DNA of 64,000 nt from an uncultured Arthrobacter sp. (lineage in GTDB: Bacteria; Actinomycetota; Actinomycetes; Actinomycetales; Micrococcaceae), in assembly GCF_947495145.1 (NCBI RefSeq), contig NZ_CANLXP010000002.1:124001-188000 (forward strand), given 5' to 3'. This document shows positions 36,948 through 49,900 of the stretch, in pieces. Within the stretch, counting starts at the first letter, position 1; each line of letters starts with the position of its first letter. A model generated the notes under the pieces. That model worked only from the letters and a program-made list of their open reading frames with translations. It made no database searches and had not been told where the DNA came from. The translations under genes and the position numbers were made by a program.

Positions 36948-38447
36948 TTACTTCACTCCAGCGATCTCAGGTGCCTGTGCCAGCAGGGGTCCGCCCCAGG
37001 TGTCTTCGAGCAGCGATTCCAGTGCAGCGCCGGCACGGTAGAGCCGTGCATCCTGACGTGCAGGGGCGAGGAACTGGACGCCGACCGGCAGACCGTCGGC
37101 AAGACCGCCGGGCACCGAAATGCCCGGAACGCCGGCCATGTTTGCGGGGATGGTGGCGACGTCGTTCAGGTACATTGCCAGCGGATCATCCAGCTTCTCC
37201 CCCAGCTTGAAGGCGGTGGTGGGAGCGGTGGGCGAAATCAACACGTCAGCCTGGGTGAAGGCGGCGTCGAAATCACGCTGGATCAGGGTGCGGACCTTCT
37301 GCGCTGAGCCATAGTAGGCGTCGTAGTAACCGGCGCTCAGCGCGTAGGTGCCGAGGATGATGCGTCGCTTCACTTCGTCACCGAAGCCGGCTGCGCGGGT
37401 GGCGCCCATGACGCGCTCAATGGTGGGAGCGCCGTCGGGCACGACGCGCATGCCGAACCGGACGCCGTCGTACTTTGCGAGGTTCGACGAGGCTTCCGAC
37501 GGCATGATCAGGTAGTAGGCGCCCAGCGCGTACTTGAAGTTGGGGCAGGAGACCTCGACGACGTTGGCACCCGCCTGGCGCAGTAAATCAAGCGCTTCGT
37601 TGAAGCGTGCCTGGACGCCGTCCTGGTAACCCTCGCCCTGCAGTTCCTTGATGACGCCGATACGCATGCCCTTCACGTCCGCGTTGCGGGCGGCCTCGAC
37701 GAGCGCGCCGACCGGGTCCGTCAGCGAAGTCGAGTCATGGGGATCGTGACCGCCGATAACCTCGTGAAGTAGAGCGGCGTCCAGCACCGTGCGAGTGACG
37801 GGACCGATCTGATCGAGGGAGGACGCCATGGCGATGGCACCGTAGCGGGACACGCCGCCGTAGGTCGGCTTGACGCCGACGGTTCCCGTGACTGCGCCGG
37901 GCTGGCGGATCGAACCGCCAGTGTCGGTTCCCAGCGCGAGCGGCGCTTCAAAGGCAGCGACGGCGGCGGCTGATCCACCTCCGGAACCACCGGGAATACG
38001 GTCCAGGTCCCACGGATTGCGGGTGGGCCCGTAAGCCGAGTGCTCAGTAGAGGAACCCATGGCGAATTCGTCGAGGTTGGTCTTGCCGAGGATGGGCATC
38101 CTGGCGTCGCGCAGGCGCCGGACGACGGTGGCGTCATACGGGCTGTGCCAGCCCTCGAGGATCTTTGAGCCGGCTGTGGTGGGCTGGCCTTTGGTGACGA
38201 TGAGGTCCTTGACGGCGATGGGAACACCTGCAAGCGGGTGCATCGCATCTCCGATGGACCGTTCTTTATCCACCTCGCTGGCCACGCGGAGGGCTTCATC
38301 AGTGTTGACATGCAGGAACGCGTTGATTGCCGGATCGACTTCGCCGATTCGGTCGAGGTGGGCCTGGACAGCTTCAACTGCTGAAACTTCGCGGGAGGAA
38401 AGTTTCTCGGCAAGCTGGGCAGCGCTGAGCCTGGTGAGATCGGTCAT
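36948..38447 (-). CDS. gatA: Asp-tRNA(Asn)/Glu-tRNA(Gln) amidotransferase subunit A
   Basis: GatA is the glutaminase subunit that supplies ammonia to GatB. The 499-residue amidase-signature protein has [14 protein letters not shown] (catalytic Lys), the Gly/Ser-rich [20 protein letters not shown] and [19 protein letters not shown] carrying the cis-Ser and nucleophile Ser. It sits between gatC (2-bp gap) and gatB (directly abutting). Confidence 0.97.
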   Translation of the reverse strand: MTDLTRLSAAQLAEKLSSREVSAVEAVQAHLDRIGEVDPAINAFLHVNTDEALRVASEVDKERSIGDAMHPLAGVPIAVKDLIVTKGQPTTAGSKILEGWHSPYDATVVRRLRDARMPILGKTNLDEFAMGSSTEHSAYGPTRNPWDLDRIPGGSGGGSAAAVAAFEAPLALGTDTGGSIRQPGAVTGTVGVKPTYGGVSRYGAIAMASSLDQIGPVTRTVLDAALLHEVIGGHDPHDSTSLTDPVGALVEAARNADVKGMRIGVIKELQGEGYQDGVQARFNEALDLLRQAGANVVEVSCPNFKYALGAYYLIMPSEASSNLAKYDGVRFGMRVVPDGAPTIERVMGATRAAGFGDEVKRRIILGTYALSAGYYDAYYGSAQKVRTLIQRDFDAAFTQADVLISPTAPTTAFKLGEKLDDPLAMYLNDVATIPANMAGVPGISVPGGLADGLPVGVQFLAPARQDARLYRAGAALESLLEDTWGGPLLAQAPEIAGVK

Positions 38448-38449
38448 TT

Positions 38450-38746
38450 CTACTCCTCGTCCAGGATTGCGGGGACCTTGAAGCGGCCGGCGGCGTTGTC
38501 GGGAGCGCCGCTAAGGGCTTCTTCGTTGGTGAGCGTTTCTCCGATGACGTCATCGCGGTAGACGTTGCTCAGCGGGATGGGATGGCTGGTTGCGGGAACG
38601 TCGTCACCGGCAACTTCACTGACCGTCTTGATGGAGTCGACAATGACGGAGAGCTCGCCGGTCATCCGGTCCAGCTCCTCGCCAGTCATATCAATGTGGG
38701 CAAGCCGTGCCAGATGCGCGACGTCCTCACGGGTGATCTCGGGCAT
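38450..38746 (-). CDS. gatC: Asp-tRNA(Asn)/Glu-tRNA(Gln) amidotransferase subunit C
   Basis: The 98-residue subunit wraps around GatA and stabilises the complex. It begins [20 protein letters not shown], contains [18 protein letters not shown] and ends with [12 protein letters not shown], all family hallmarks. The ATG at 38746 follows GGAGAAAC. First gene of gatCAB. Confidence 0.95.
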   Translation of the reverse strand: MPEITREDVAHLARLAHIDMTGEELDRMTGELSVIVDSIKTVSEVAGDDVPATSHPIPLSNVYRDDVIGETLTNEEALSGAPDNAAGRFKVPAILDEE

Positions 38747-38824
38747 GTTTCTCCACGATCCTTGGTACTTCTTCAGTGGCTGGGGTTTCGGGTTCTAGTC
38801 TATGCGCGACCGGTGACACTCTTG

Positions 38825-39352
38825 TCAGGTTGTAGCGCCAACCTGCTTGTTAGATTGCAGCGCCAATCGGAAGACCCATAGCTGGATGTCTTCATCCGGA
38901 ACCCACCAGTCGCGGCTCGGGACCCGTTCGAAGCCGAGCGATTCGTACAACCGGTGGGCACGGACCATATCGGAGCCACTGGTCAGACTGACTGCGTCGA
39001 TGCCCTCCAGGCTGCGGGCATAGTCGATGATCCACTCGACCATCCGCCGTCCGATGCCGCCGCGCTGCGCGGCGGGGTCCACAGCGAGCATACGGAACTC
39101 GAGCTCGCCTGCGATTGCGATATCGGTGTAGCGCTGGCCCTCGAAAGTGATGGCGAAGGAGCCGACGACGACGCCCTCCTCCTCCGCAACCCATACCTCT
39201 GCGTGTTCAGCCCTGTGTTCAACGTTGGCCAAGACCTGGACGTATGGATGGTCAGCTTCACTGAAGTAGCCGGCGTGAAGGTAGGCGTCGCGGGTGATCC
39301 GGCGAACGTCGTCGTAATCGGTTGCCGTTACGCGACGGATGGTGAGGGGCAT
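38825..39352 (-). CDS. GNAT family N-acetyltransferase
   Basis: The 175-residue single-domain protein starts LTIRRVTATDYDDVRRITRD and has the acetyl-CoA motif LAVDPAAQRGGIGRRMVEW, then RLYESLGFERVPSRDWW. It is clearly paralogous to the GNAT protein at 42214 (shared GELEFRMLAV and the final LAL motif). The substrate is unknown. The ATG follows AAGG. Confidence 0.88.
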   Translation of the reverse strand: MPLTIRRVTATDYDDVRRITRDAYLHAGYFSEADHPYVQVLANVEHRAEHAEVWVAEEEGVVVGSFAITFEGQRYTDIAIAGELEFRMLAVDPAAQRGGIGRRMVEWIIDYARSLEGIDAVSLTSGSDMVRAHRLYESLGFERVPSRDWWVPDEDIQLWVFRLALQSNKQVGATT

Positions 39353-39405
39353 GAAACGAACCTTGTTCTGTTTGGACGGCGGAAGATCCGCCTATCCATT
39401 GTTCC

Positions 39406-40155
39406 CTATCCCGTGAGGTGCTCGATAAAAGCCGTGGCGCCTTCACCGGTGAACTCATTACGGTCGGCTGGGCGACCCGAGACAGCGAGCAGTAACGACA
39501 AGGTTGATCCCCTGACTTCGGCACCAGATCCGGCGTCGACGTTGGAATCTGTGGCCACTATCCGTGAGCCTGCGGCGCGTTGCTTGCCTCCTCCCATTGA
39601 GACGGTCGTCTTCAATTGATACTGCAGGGCTGTGACAACGTGTTCGATCGGATAGGTGCGCTTGAATCCAAGCGGGCGCCTGATGTCCTCGCCATGGACG
39701 ATGGCTTCCACCAATCGGGTTGCCGGCGCTGCGGGCGGCGTTCTGGTTTCATTCAGTACGCGGCGAAATTCGGAGAGAGTTTCGGCCGGCGTCGCGGACC
39801 GCTCGCGAGCTACCCCTGCGGCATTATCCCGGTCGAAGTCGAACCGTGCGGCCAACAGGCGACGAACGAAACCGAGACGAGTGGTCTTTGCGGTATCCAC
39901 GAGATGAGCCACCACGTCATGTACGTCCCAACCGGGACACAATGAGGGCGTTGTCCACTGGTCCGGATCGGCAGCAGCGAGGTCTTCGATCAAGGCCCGG
40001 CGTTCTTCATGCACAGCCTGCCACACCACTGCCCAATCCCGGGAAGACCTGGCGCGGGAAGGTGTGTCTCTGGAAGGTGTGTCTCTGGAAGGTGTGTCTC
40101 TGGAGGGCACGTCTCGGGAAGGCACGTCTGGGGAGGGCATGTCTCGGGAGGGCAT
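39406..40155 (-). CDS. Mycothiol-dependent-type (MDMPI/DinB-like) metal-binding protein with repetitive N-terminus
   Basis: The protein is up to 249 residues long. Its core, from about residue 38, is the maleylpyruvate-isomerase-type N-terminal domain: SLCPGWDVHDVVAHLVDTAK and EAIVHGEDIRRPLG hold the His and acidic metal ligands of this mycothiol-linked family. The first 40 residues are eight imperfect PSRDx pentapeptides encoded by a 15-bp tandem repeat (40033-40152). Several ATG and GTG codons occur at repeat boundaries, so the true start is uncertain. The reaction is unknown. Confidence 0.75.
   Translation of the reverse strand: MPSRDMPSPDVPSRDVPSRDTPSRDTPSRDTPSRARSSRDWAVVWQAVHEERRALIEDLAAADPDQWTTPSLCPGWDVHDVVAHLVDTAKTTRLGFVRRLLAARFDFDRDNAAGVARERSATPAETLSEFRRVLNETRTPPAAPATRLVEAIVHGEDIRRPLGFKRTYPIEHVVTALQYQLKTTVSMGGGKQRAAGSRIVATDSNVDAGSGAEVRGSTLSLLLAVSGRPADRNEFTGEGATAFIEHLTG
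40033..40152 (-). repeat. Tandem 15-bp coding repeat (eight units, PSRDx)
   Basis: Eight successive 15-bp units encode PSRDM, PSPDV, PSRDV, PSRDT three times, PSRAR and SSRDW. Three central copies are nearly identical, a sign of recent slippage. Because the unit is a multiple of three, copy-number change keeps the frame. Confidence 0.92.
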
Positions 40156-40288
40156 GCAGCCACTAAAGCATGTGGTCTTGGAACTCAGCTAGCCTTCAGC
40201 CGGTCCGTGCCGCTGCCTGGCGAGGCGTCGTCTGGAGGCTAGCTTCAATGTTCTCCACAACCCTCTTTATTTCGTAGTTGTGTTCGAA

Positions 40289-40294
40289 TAGAAT
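40289..40294 (+). promoter_or_regulatory. Candidate -10 element for a leaderless DUF222 mRNA
   Basis: TAGAAT lies only five bases before the ATG at 40300, so transcription would start on or near the start codon. A GTTCGA sequence (40282-40287) is just upstream. The AT-rich stretch around 40260-40300 contrasts with the GC-rich flanks. Confidence 0.4.
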
Positions 40295-40299
40295 GAAGT

Positions 40300-42105
40300 A
40301 TGAGCCTGACAGCCGCACTCGACGCCTCCCCCGGCAGTATGTTGCGTGCGGTCCCGGTCCTCGAGTTTGCTGACCCTGCAAACGGTCTGGCTACCTCAAT
40401 CGAGGAGCTGAACCGGGTCGCTGCCGCGTACGCGTCGGATTTCGTTGACGCGTTCCCCGGGATGGATCAGGTCGAACTCGCCGAGCACCTCGTCAAGATT
40501 GAAGACCTCTCCCGGACTGTGGAGTACCTCCAGGTTGCTGCCGCCGCGGCTGTGGACCGCAGCAGCGCCGACGCCGGCGGCCGACCAACCGAAGGAGACA
40601 GTCCCGCTGCTACCGGTGGTGCCGCAGCTACGGGCGGTGTCGGGTTCGCTTTCGGGCTGCCCGCTTCGGCTGCCGGTGCCCGGTCCGTGTACCGGTGCAC
40701 CGCCGAATACCTGCGGGACCGGCTACGAATCAGCAGAACCGAAGCCAACCGGCGGCTACGCCTGGGCGGCAAACTCCTGCCCCGCACCACCCTCACCGGA
40801 GACCCGCTACCCGCTGCCTGCGAACACCTCGCAGCAGCAGCGTCCACAGGCACCGTCTCCGGCAAAGCAACGACCATGATCGCCAACGCCCTGGACCGGG
40901 CACGGTTCCTCGCCGAACCGGCCGTGCTCGACACGATGGAAGCCCAGCTCACCGCCAGCGCCACCCGCTTCGATCCCGACTTCCTTACCAAACTCATCCA
41001 CCGCTTCGAAGCGCACCTGGATCCCGACGGGTCCGAGCCCACCGACAAGGAACTCACCGCCCGTCAAGGCGTGTTCCTCCGCGGCAAGAAACGCGGCCTC
41101 CACCTGCTCGACATCGCCGCCACCGACGAACAATACGAACACCTCATCACCATCATGAACACCGCCACCAACCCCCGAACACCCTCGGCCAGTGCCACCA
41201 CCTCCAGCGGACAGGCCGACGACGGCGACGGCGGTGGGGACGGACCCGGTCACGGCAGCGGCGGCGAGCACGGCAGCGGCGGCGAGGGCGGCAGGGGCGG
41301 CGGCGGCGGCGAGGGCGACGGCGGCGGCGAGGGCGGCTCCCTGCGCGATTGTCCGGGCACGGTGGATACCAGAACACGGGCACAGTTACTGCTCGACGGA
41401 CTCGTCGGCGCCTGCCAAGTAGCCCTGGCCACCGACAAACTCCCGGCAACCGGAGGCCAACGGCCGCAAGTACTCGTCACCATCGACTACAAAACACTGC
41501 TGGACGACCTACAAACTCACACTGACGCCACACCCGCAACGCCTTCCACCAGTGACGGCGTCTTCACCACCACCGGCGCCACGTTTACCACAAGCGCCAC
41601 GCCTACCGACGGCGCCTGCGCTTCCAACTCCACGCTTTCCAACGGCGACGCCACCCTCACCGAAGGTGGCTTCTCCCCCGCGGTCGGGGCGTTCCTTGCC
41701 TACACCGGCCCCGTCAGCGCCCGCACCGCCCGCAAGATCGCGTGCGACGCCGACCTAATCCCGGTCGTCCTCGGCGGAAACAACGAGATCCTAGACCTCG
41801 GCCGCACCCAACGGCTCTTCACGGCAAAGCAGCGCAAAGCCCTCATAGCCCGAGATAAGGGCTGCGCGTTTCCCGCCTGCACCCTGCCCTCGCACTGGAC
41901 CGAAGCCCACCACATCACACCCTGGTCACACGGCGGCTCAACGAGCACCGACAACGGCGTACTGCTCTGCAGCCACCACCACCACCTCATCCACCAAAAC
42001 GACTGGACGATCCAAATCCGGGACCGCATCCCCTGGTTCATCCCACCCGCATACCTCGACCCAGACAGACAACCCCGGCGAAACCACTACTGGACACTCT
42101 GCTGA
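40300..42105 (+). CDS. DUF222 and HNH endonuclease domain protein (13E12 repeat family)
   Basis: The 601-residue protein has an N-terminal DUF222 region (YLRDRLRISRTEANRRLRLG, ATDEQYEHLITIMNTATNP) and a C-terminal HNH nuclease fold: CAFPACTLPSHWTEAHHITP, then HGGSTSTDNGVLLCSHHH. A Gly/Asp/Glu-rich linker (about residues 306-348, 41215-41345) with simple-sequence DNA separates the two parts. This family is multicopy in many Micrococcaceae and mycobacteria and behaves like a degenerate mobile or SOS-type gene; the function is not established. It stands alone between two GNAT paralogues. Confidence 0.88.
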   Translation: MSLTAALDASPGSMLRAVPVLEFADPANGLATSIEELNRVAAAYASDFVDAFPGMDQVELAEHLVKIEDLSRTVEYLQVAAAAAVDRSSADAGGRPTEGDSPAATGGAAATGGVGFAFGLPASAAGARSVYRCTAEYLRDRLRISRTEANRRLRLGGKLLPRTTLTGDPLPAACEHLAAAASTGTVSGKATTMIANALDRARFLAEPAVLDTMEAQLTASATRFDPDFLTKLIHRFEAHLDPDGSEPTDKELTARQGVFLRGKKRGLHLLDIAATDEQYEHLITIMNTATNPRTPSASATTSSGQADDGDGGGDGPGHGSGGEHGSGGEGGRGGGGGEGDGGGEGGSLRDCPGTVDTRTRAQLLLDGLVGACQVALATDKLPATGGQRPQVLVTIDYKTLLDDLQTHTDATPATPSTSDGVFTTTGATFTTSATPTDGACASNSTLSNGDATLTEGGFSPAVGAFLAYTGPVSARTARKIACDADLIPVVLGGNNEILDLGRTQRLFTAKQRKALIARDKGCAFPACTLPSHWTEAHHITPWSHGGSTSTDNGVLLCSHHHHLIHQNDWTIQIRDRIPWFIPPAYLDPDRQPRRNHYWTLC

Positions 42106-42213
42106 AAACCGACGCGGGCGGGATTAGTGCTTGGCCGGACAGCGCATCTCTCTGCCCGCCGGACCAACCTGCCTGCCGGACCAACCCGACCGGTTAAACC
42201 AGCCAGACCAGCC

Positions 42214-42705
42214 CTACAGCGCAAGCTTGTAGACGTGCAGCGCAAAAGTGTCCGATAACAGGAAGTCCCTTTCCGGAATGCGCACAAAGTTCATGGACTC
42301 GTACAGTGCGTGCTGCCCGTCCATGTCTGGCGCAATGGTCAGAACGACCCCCGAGACGTCAGGATCCAACCGAGCACGATCGATGACAGCCTGAACCAGC
42401 GAATGTCCGATCCCTTGATGCTGTTGACCGGGCTCGACTGCCAGCATTCGGAACTCGAGTTCACCGTCATGGGCAACATCGCTGAAGTCGCCGCCCGGAC
42501 GGGTAACAAAAACCGAACCCACAACTCGTCCATCCGATTCCGCCACCAGAAGGGATGAACCGGAGTACCCCTCCTCGATGGCCGCAAGAATGTGGTTATA
42601 GGCGTACTCGTCGTCGATATATCCGGCGCCCGAATAAGCCTCGACAGTGATACGCCGGATATCCCCGAAGTCTTCCCTGTCAGCCGATCTGATGTTGATG
42701 TCCAC
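42214..42705 (-). CDS. GNAT family N-acetyltransferase
   Basis: The 163-residue protein begins VDINIRSADREDFGDIRRIT and contains GELEFRMLAVEPGQQHQGIG (acetyl-CoA loop) and YESMNFVRIPERDF. It is paralogous to the protein at 38825. GTG 42705 is the best start, because GAGGAGG lies five bases upstream; an ATG-like extension to 42780 carries no GNAT sequence. The substrate is unknown. Confidence 0.87.
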   Translation of the reverse strand: MDINIRSADREDFGDIRRITVEAYSGAGYIDDEYAYNHILAAIEEGYSGSSLLVAESDGRVVGSVFVTRPGGDFSDVAHDGELEFRMLAVEPGQQHQGIGHSLVQAVIDRARLDPDVSGVVLTIAPDMDGQHALYESMNFVRIPERDFLLSDTFALHVYKLAL

Positions 42706-42788
42706 AAACGCCTCCTCATGCGTCGGACCGATGATCTGAGTGTGGCAGAACAAAGAACCCGTGGGACAGGACCGATGCAACGATCAGA

Positions 42789-43252
42789 TTAAATTAGCGG
42801 ACTTGTCGTTCTGCGGTACCCCGTGCCATCCGGATGACGCTCCAGGTACCCGGCATCAACAAGCGCACGCCGCAGGGTGGGAATGTCCTGTGTCACGGTT
42901 GCAATCAATAAATTCACGGTCGGCTCACCCAGCTCCCGGTCAGCGGGAAACAGCCTGCGGGCAAGATGCTCGAGCACGGCCCGCCGGTCCCCCTGACTCG
43001 CCGGCAACGCCTCGAGTCTCCCTTTCCGGAAAAACCGGTCAATCCCCTGCGGACGAGGACGTGCCGAGCTACCCAGTACCTCCTTGAAAAGCCCGCCGTC
43101 AACGGTCCCATCGCTGCGCAGCAACCCCGATTCAACAAGCTTCGAGAACTCCCGGGACCGCACCTCGGGTTCCTGTCCAAGAACTGCCCGGGCATATGCC
43201 TCCCGGAGCTGTTCCGACGCCAGGGTCGAAAAAACCTTCTGCCAGCTCGCAG

Positions 43253-43256
<4 letters not shown>
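42789..43256 (-). CDS. DUF2087 domain protein
   Basis: The 155-residue protein has a helical N-terminus (LREAYARAVLGQEP) and a C-terminal DUF2087 domain: IDRFFRKGRLEALPASQGDR, VLEHLARRLF and LRRALVDAGYLERHPDGTGY. DUF2087 often follows helix-turn-helix regulators and may bind nucleic acid, but no function is established. Its GTG start overlaps the upstream phosphatase stop by 4 bp, so it is cotranscribed with ligA and the IMPase gene. Confidence 0.85.
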
Positions 43257-46380
<3,124 letters not shown>

Positions 46381-46389
46381 TTAACGAAA

Positions 46390-46418
46390 ACGGCCCGCAG
46401 CGTGATGCCGCGGGCCGT
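46390..46418 (-). terminator. Rho-independent terminator of the WXG100-ended operon
   Basis: A 9-bp stem (46390-46398 with 46410-46418) on the minus strand is followed by TTTTCGTT. It lies just after the WXG100 stop codon. Confidence 0.88.
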
Positions 46419-46436
46419 CCTGCCGTATCGGGAAAC

Positions 46437-46706
46437 CTACGCGTTCGAGGTGGCTTCCTGATCCTGGCGGTTGCGCTGTACGGTTGCGCTCACTTCCTGC
46501 AGCTGTGCTGCAATCTGGGTCAGCTGCGCGCGGTGGGTCTCCCACTCGCCGCGGAAGCGCTCCGAGTCCGGGCCAACCCACGCCGTGTTGCCGAGCTGCT
46601 GCGTCAGCTGGTTGGCGGTCTGGTTCAGTTCTTCGGACTTCTGGGTAAGCAGCTGTGCCAGCTGTCCCATCTGCTCCGGGTTATTACCGTGCGTAACGTT
46701 GCTCAT
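46437..46706 (-). CDS. WXG100 family (ESAT-6-like) type VII secretion target
   Basis: The 89-residue protein is a predicted helix-turn-helix hairpin with Trp43-Val44-Gly45 (NTAWVGPDSERFRGEW) between two helices of about 35 residues, as in EsxA/ESAT-6. Gln/Asn content is high. I see no Tyr-x-x-x-Asp/Glu signal in the C-terminal tail; that motif is typical of mycobacterial partners. ATG 46706 follows AAGGTGG. It lies 221 bp downstream of the EssC/EccC-like ATPase gene, its likely export motor, and ends before a strong terminator. Confidence 0.92.
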   Translation of the reverse strand: MSNVTHGNNPEQMGQLAQLLTQKSEELNQTANQLTQQLGNTAWVGPDSERFRGEWETHRAQLTQIAAQLQEVSATVQRNRQDQEATSNA

Positions 46707-46841
46707 TGTCCCCACCTTTCGTCTGTGGCGGCCCGGCATTTCCGGAACCGCCTGCCTTGCGGGGGTATCCCTTGCGGGTTCCCTGTCAGGGCGACCTAGT
46801 ACAACCTATCCAAGCCCCGTGTGAAGTGTCGATGGGGACCG

Positions 46842-46903
46842 CTCCCCAAGGACCTCTACCCAAGGAACACTCCCCAAGGAGCTCTACCCAGGCAGCACTC
46901 CCC
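46842..46903. repeat. Two tandem 28-bp repeats between the ATPase and WXG100 genes
   Basis: Copies at 46842-46869 and 46870-46897 begin CTCCCCAAGGA, followed by a third partial copy, CTCCCC. They lie in the only non-coding gap of more than 200 bp in this operon. Confidence 0.8.
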
Positions 46904-46927
46904 GGCGCCGATTCCAAGGAACCATCG

Positions 46928-49900
46928 CTAGTCCACGCCGCCCATCGTCGTGGCGACCTGCAGCCTGTACGCCTTGCCCCTGCCGATGACGTACCCGCGC
47001 CCCGGGATGAAGCGGTTACCCGCCGTGCGCCCAAGCGAGGTGTTCAGGAGCGTGTCGCCGTCGAGCTCGTTCGGATTGAGCAGCAGACCCCGCCTGCCGG
47101 ACTTGAACGGACCGGACAGGTTCCAGGCACTGGACCAGGTTGAGGTCTCAGCCTCTCCGACAACCCACTGCCCGGCCTTCACTGCAGCCTTCACCAGCGA
47201 GGACAGCTCGAGTTCGGCCAGCGAATCGCTGAACTCGGTCACCCCCTCAAGAAAGAACGCCACTGAGCCTTCCGGCCCATCGGCGAGCGAGGCGAGCCGC
47301 GACAGCTCCGGCTGCACCAGCGCCGGGGTGGCATAGGCCTCATCCCAAAGCCCCAGCGACGCCACGGTGGAACGCCGCGCACCAAGGTAGATCCGCCTGA
47401 CGTTCGGCGACGACTTCTGCAGCGCCGCCGCCAGCGTCACCAGCGCCACCGTCCGTCCGGACCCGGGCGGCCCCGACACCATGAACGCACCCGTCGCAGC
47501 CACCGTTGCAGGCTCCAGGTTGAAGTCATCAACCCCAATCACCGCCGACCCCGCCTGAGCGGCAGGCAACACGTCCAGGTCAATCGACTCAGGCAGGCTG
47601 AGGACCCCCGGCGCCTGCGGAACACCCTGGCGCAGCATGGCATCACGCATACGTTCCACTTCACGGGCTTGCAGCTCGAGGTTCGCGTTGCCGCCGAAGA
47701 CGGCAAGCTGCACTTCCAGCCCGTCGAGCAGGCCGCGTCCGGGCGGGGACGAACTCGAAAGCACATCGCGCGGCACGCCGAGCGTCGAGTAGTCGTCCTT
47801 TCCCGCCATCCGCAGGATGATTCGGCGGCTTATGGAGGACGCCAACGACGGCGGCAGCGAGTTGGTGCGCTCACCGGTCACGACAATGTGCACGCCCATG
47901 GGACGGCCGTCGGTTGCGATCTGCTGGAACAGTTCGAAGTGGCGCTCGCGACCCTTGAACTCGTAGGTCTCCCGGAACGTGGTGATGCCGTCCACCAGAA
48001 GCAGGATCCGTGGCTCATCGGGCCTGCCCGCCAGCCTCCGGTACTCCGAAATGCTGCCGGCCTTCACTTCGGCGAAGCGGTCGGCACGCTCGGTGATGAT
48101 GCCCCGCAGGTACCGGAGCAGCCGGCCGATCCGCTCCGAATCGTCCCCGTCGAGGATCGCGCCGACGTGCGGCAGCTGCCCGAGCATCTGCAGGCCGTTG
48201 GAAGCACAGTCGATGCCGTACACCTGCACCGGACCGCCGCGCACCGTCACCGCCGAGCCGATCGCAAGCGTCCGCAAAGCCGTCGATTTACCCGAACCGC
48301 CGGAGCCAAGGATCGCAAGGTTCCCGTCGACGTCGGGCTGATAGGACACGGTGGGCTGCGCCTGGTGCTCCGGATCGTCGACCACGCCCAGCAGCAGCGA
48401 CTCGTCAGTACGCGGATTGGGCAGCTTCGAGAAATCATAGGCTTCGGCGAGTTCAGCCAGCCACGGCTTGCGCGGCGGCTTGATGCCGAGCTCCAGCGCC
48501 GCCTGCGAGACGTTGCCGACGATCCGCGCAATGTCGTTTGGCCCGCCGGGTTCGGCAACAACATCATCGGCCGCAGACTCCCATCGCGCACCCGAGCCGA
48601 AGTTCATCTCCACCACGTCAATCCGTGGCCGCGCGGGGGCGCGGGTGGTCCAGCCGCCGGCATAGCCGGCCTGGAAACTCTGGATGCGGCCGGGCCCGGT
48701 CTTCGCGGCGCCACGTCCCGGAATGGACGGGCTGAAGTAGGCGGCCATCGGCGTGCCGAGGATGTCCTGGGAGTCATCGGTGTCAGCCATCCGCAGCGCG
48801 ATGCGGAGGTTGGTGTTGGCACGCAGGTTGTCCTTGATCACGCCGGACGGCCGCTGGGTGGCCAGGATCAGGTGCAGGCCGAGTGACCGGCCGCGGGCCG
48901 CGATATCGACGACGCCGTCGACGAACTCGGGAACCTCGCGGGCGAGCGCCGCGAATTCATCCACCACGATGACCAGCGACGGCGGCGTCTCCGGATCAGC
49001 ATCGCGTTCCATGGCGAGGAGGTCCTTGGCCTTCTTGCGGTTGAACAGGTGCTCACGGTAATGCAACTCGGCCCGCAGCGAGGTCAGCGCCCGCCGCACC
49101 AGGTGCGGCGACAGGTCCGTGACCAGGCCGACAGTGTGCGGCAGCTTCACACAGTCCGCAAACGCCGCTCCGCCCTTGTAGTCGACGAAGAGGAAGGTGA
49201 GCCGGTCAGGGCTGTAGGCAGCAGCCATCCCAAGCACCCAGGACTGCAGGAATTCCGATTTGCCGGCGCCGGTGGTTCCGCCAACCAGGGCGTGCGGTCC
49301 CTCGGTCTTCAGGTCCAGATACATCGGCTCAACGCCCTTTGAGCCAACCAACGCACGAAGCGAGCCCTGGTGCTTCCGGTTGGGCACCGCACGGGATGCC
49401 ACCGAGTTGTTCTCGCTCCAGCGGTCGGCAACCGCCGTCGTCGTCTCCACCAGTTCGTGACCGGCAAGAGTCACGTAGGAGACGGCGCGCGGGAGGTCGG
49501 AGTCGTCCTCCACAGGCTTTCCGACGTCGACGACGGGAGTCAGCATCCGTGCCAGCTGGCCCGCCAGCTCAAGGTCCACGCTTTCGCAGCTCACCGGCGT
49601 CGACAATTCACCCAGCCGTACCTGTCCGCTGACGTTCGCAGCATCACCATCGACGAAGAGGAAGTCGCGGCAGGCTGCGGGGAGCGCCGCCACGGTTCCG
49701 GCAATCCACAGGACGTGGACACCGACGTCGGCGCCCGCCTCTGCGACCCGGGTCAGGCGGGCGCGGTCCACCGGAGCGTCATCCTCCACGATCACCAGGA
49801 CCGACGGCGTGACCGGCAGCGGCACATCCAGTTCCTTGCTCGCGTCCAGCCGCCCGCGAAGACCGACGCCGGAGCGCTCCGCAGACCGGACGGACACCAG

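Noticed and set aside
40033-40152. CRISPR-like or transposon repeat array
   Set aside because: The repeats are 15 bp, contiguous without spacers and lie in frame inside a coding sequence.
40282-40294. LexA (SOS) box before the DUF222 gene
   Set aside because: Only one GTTCGA half-site is present, without a matching CGAAC partner at the right distance.
42106-42213. Possible small gene or terminator after the DUF222 gene
   Set aside because: Only repeated GCCGGACCAACC units are seen. There is no ribosome-binding site with a frame and no good stem with a T-run.
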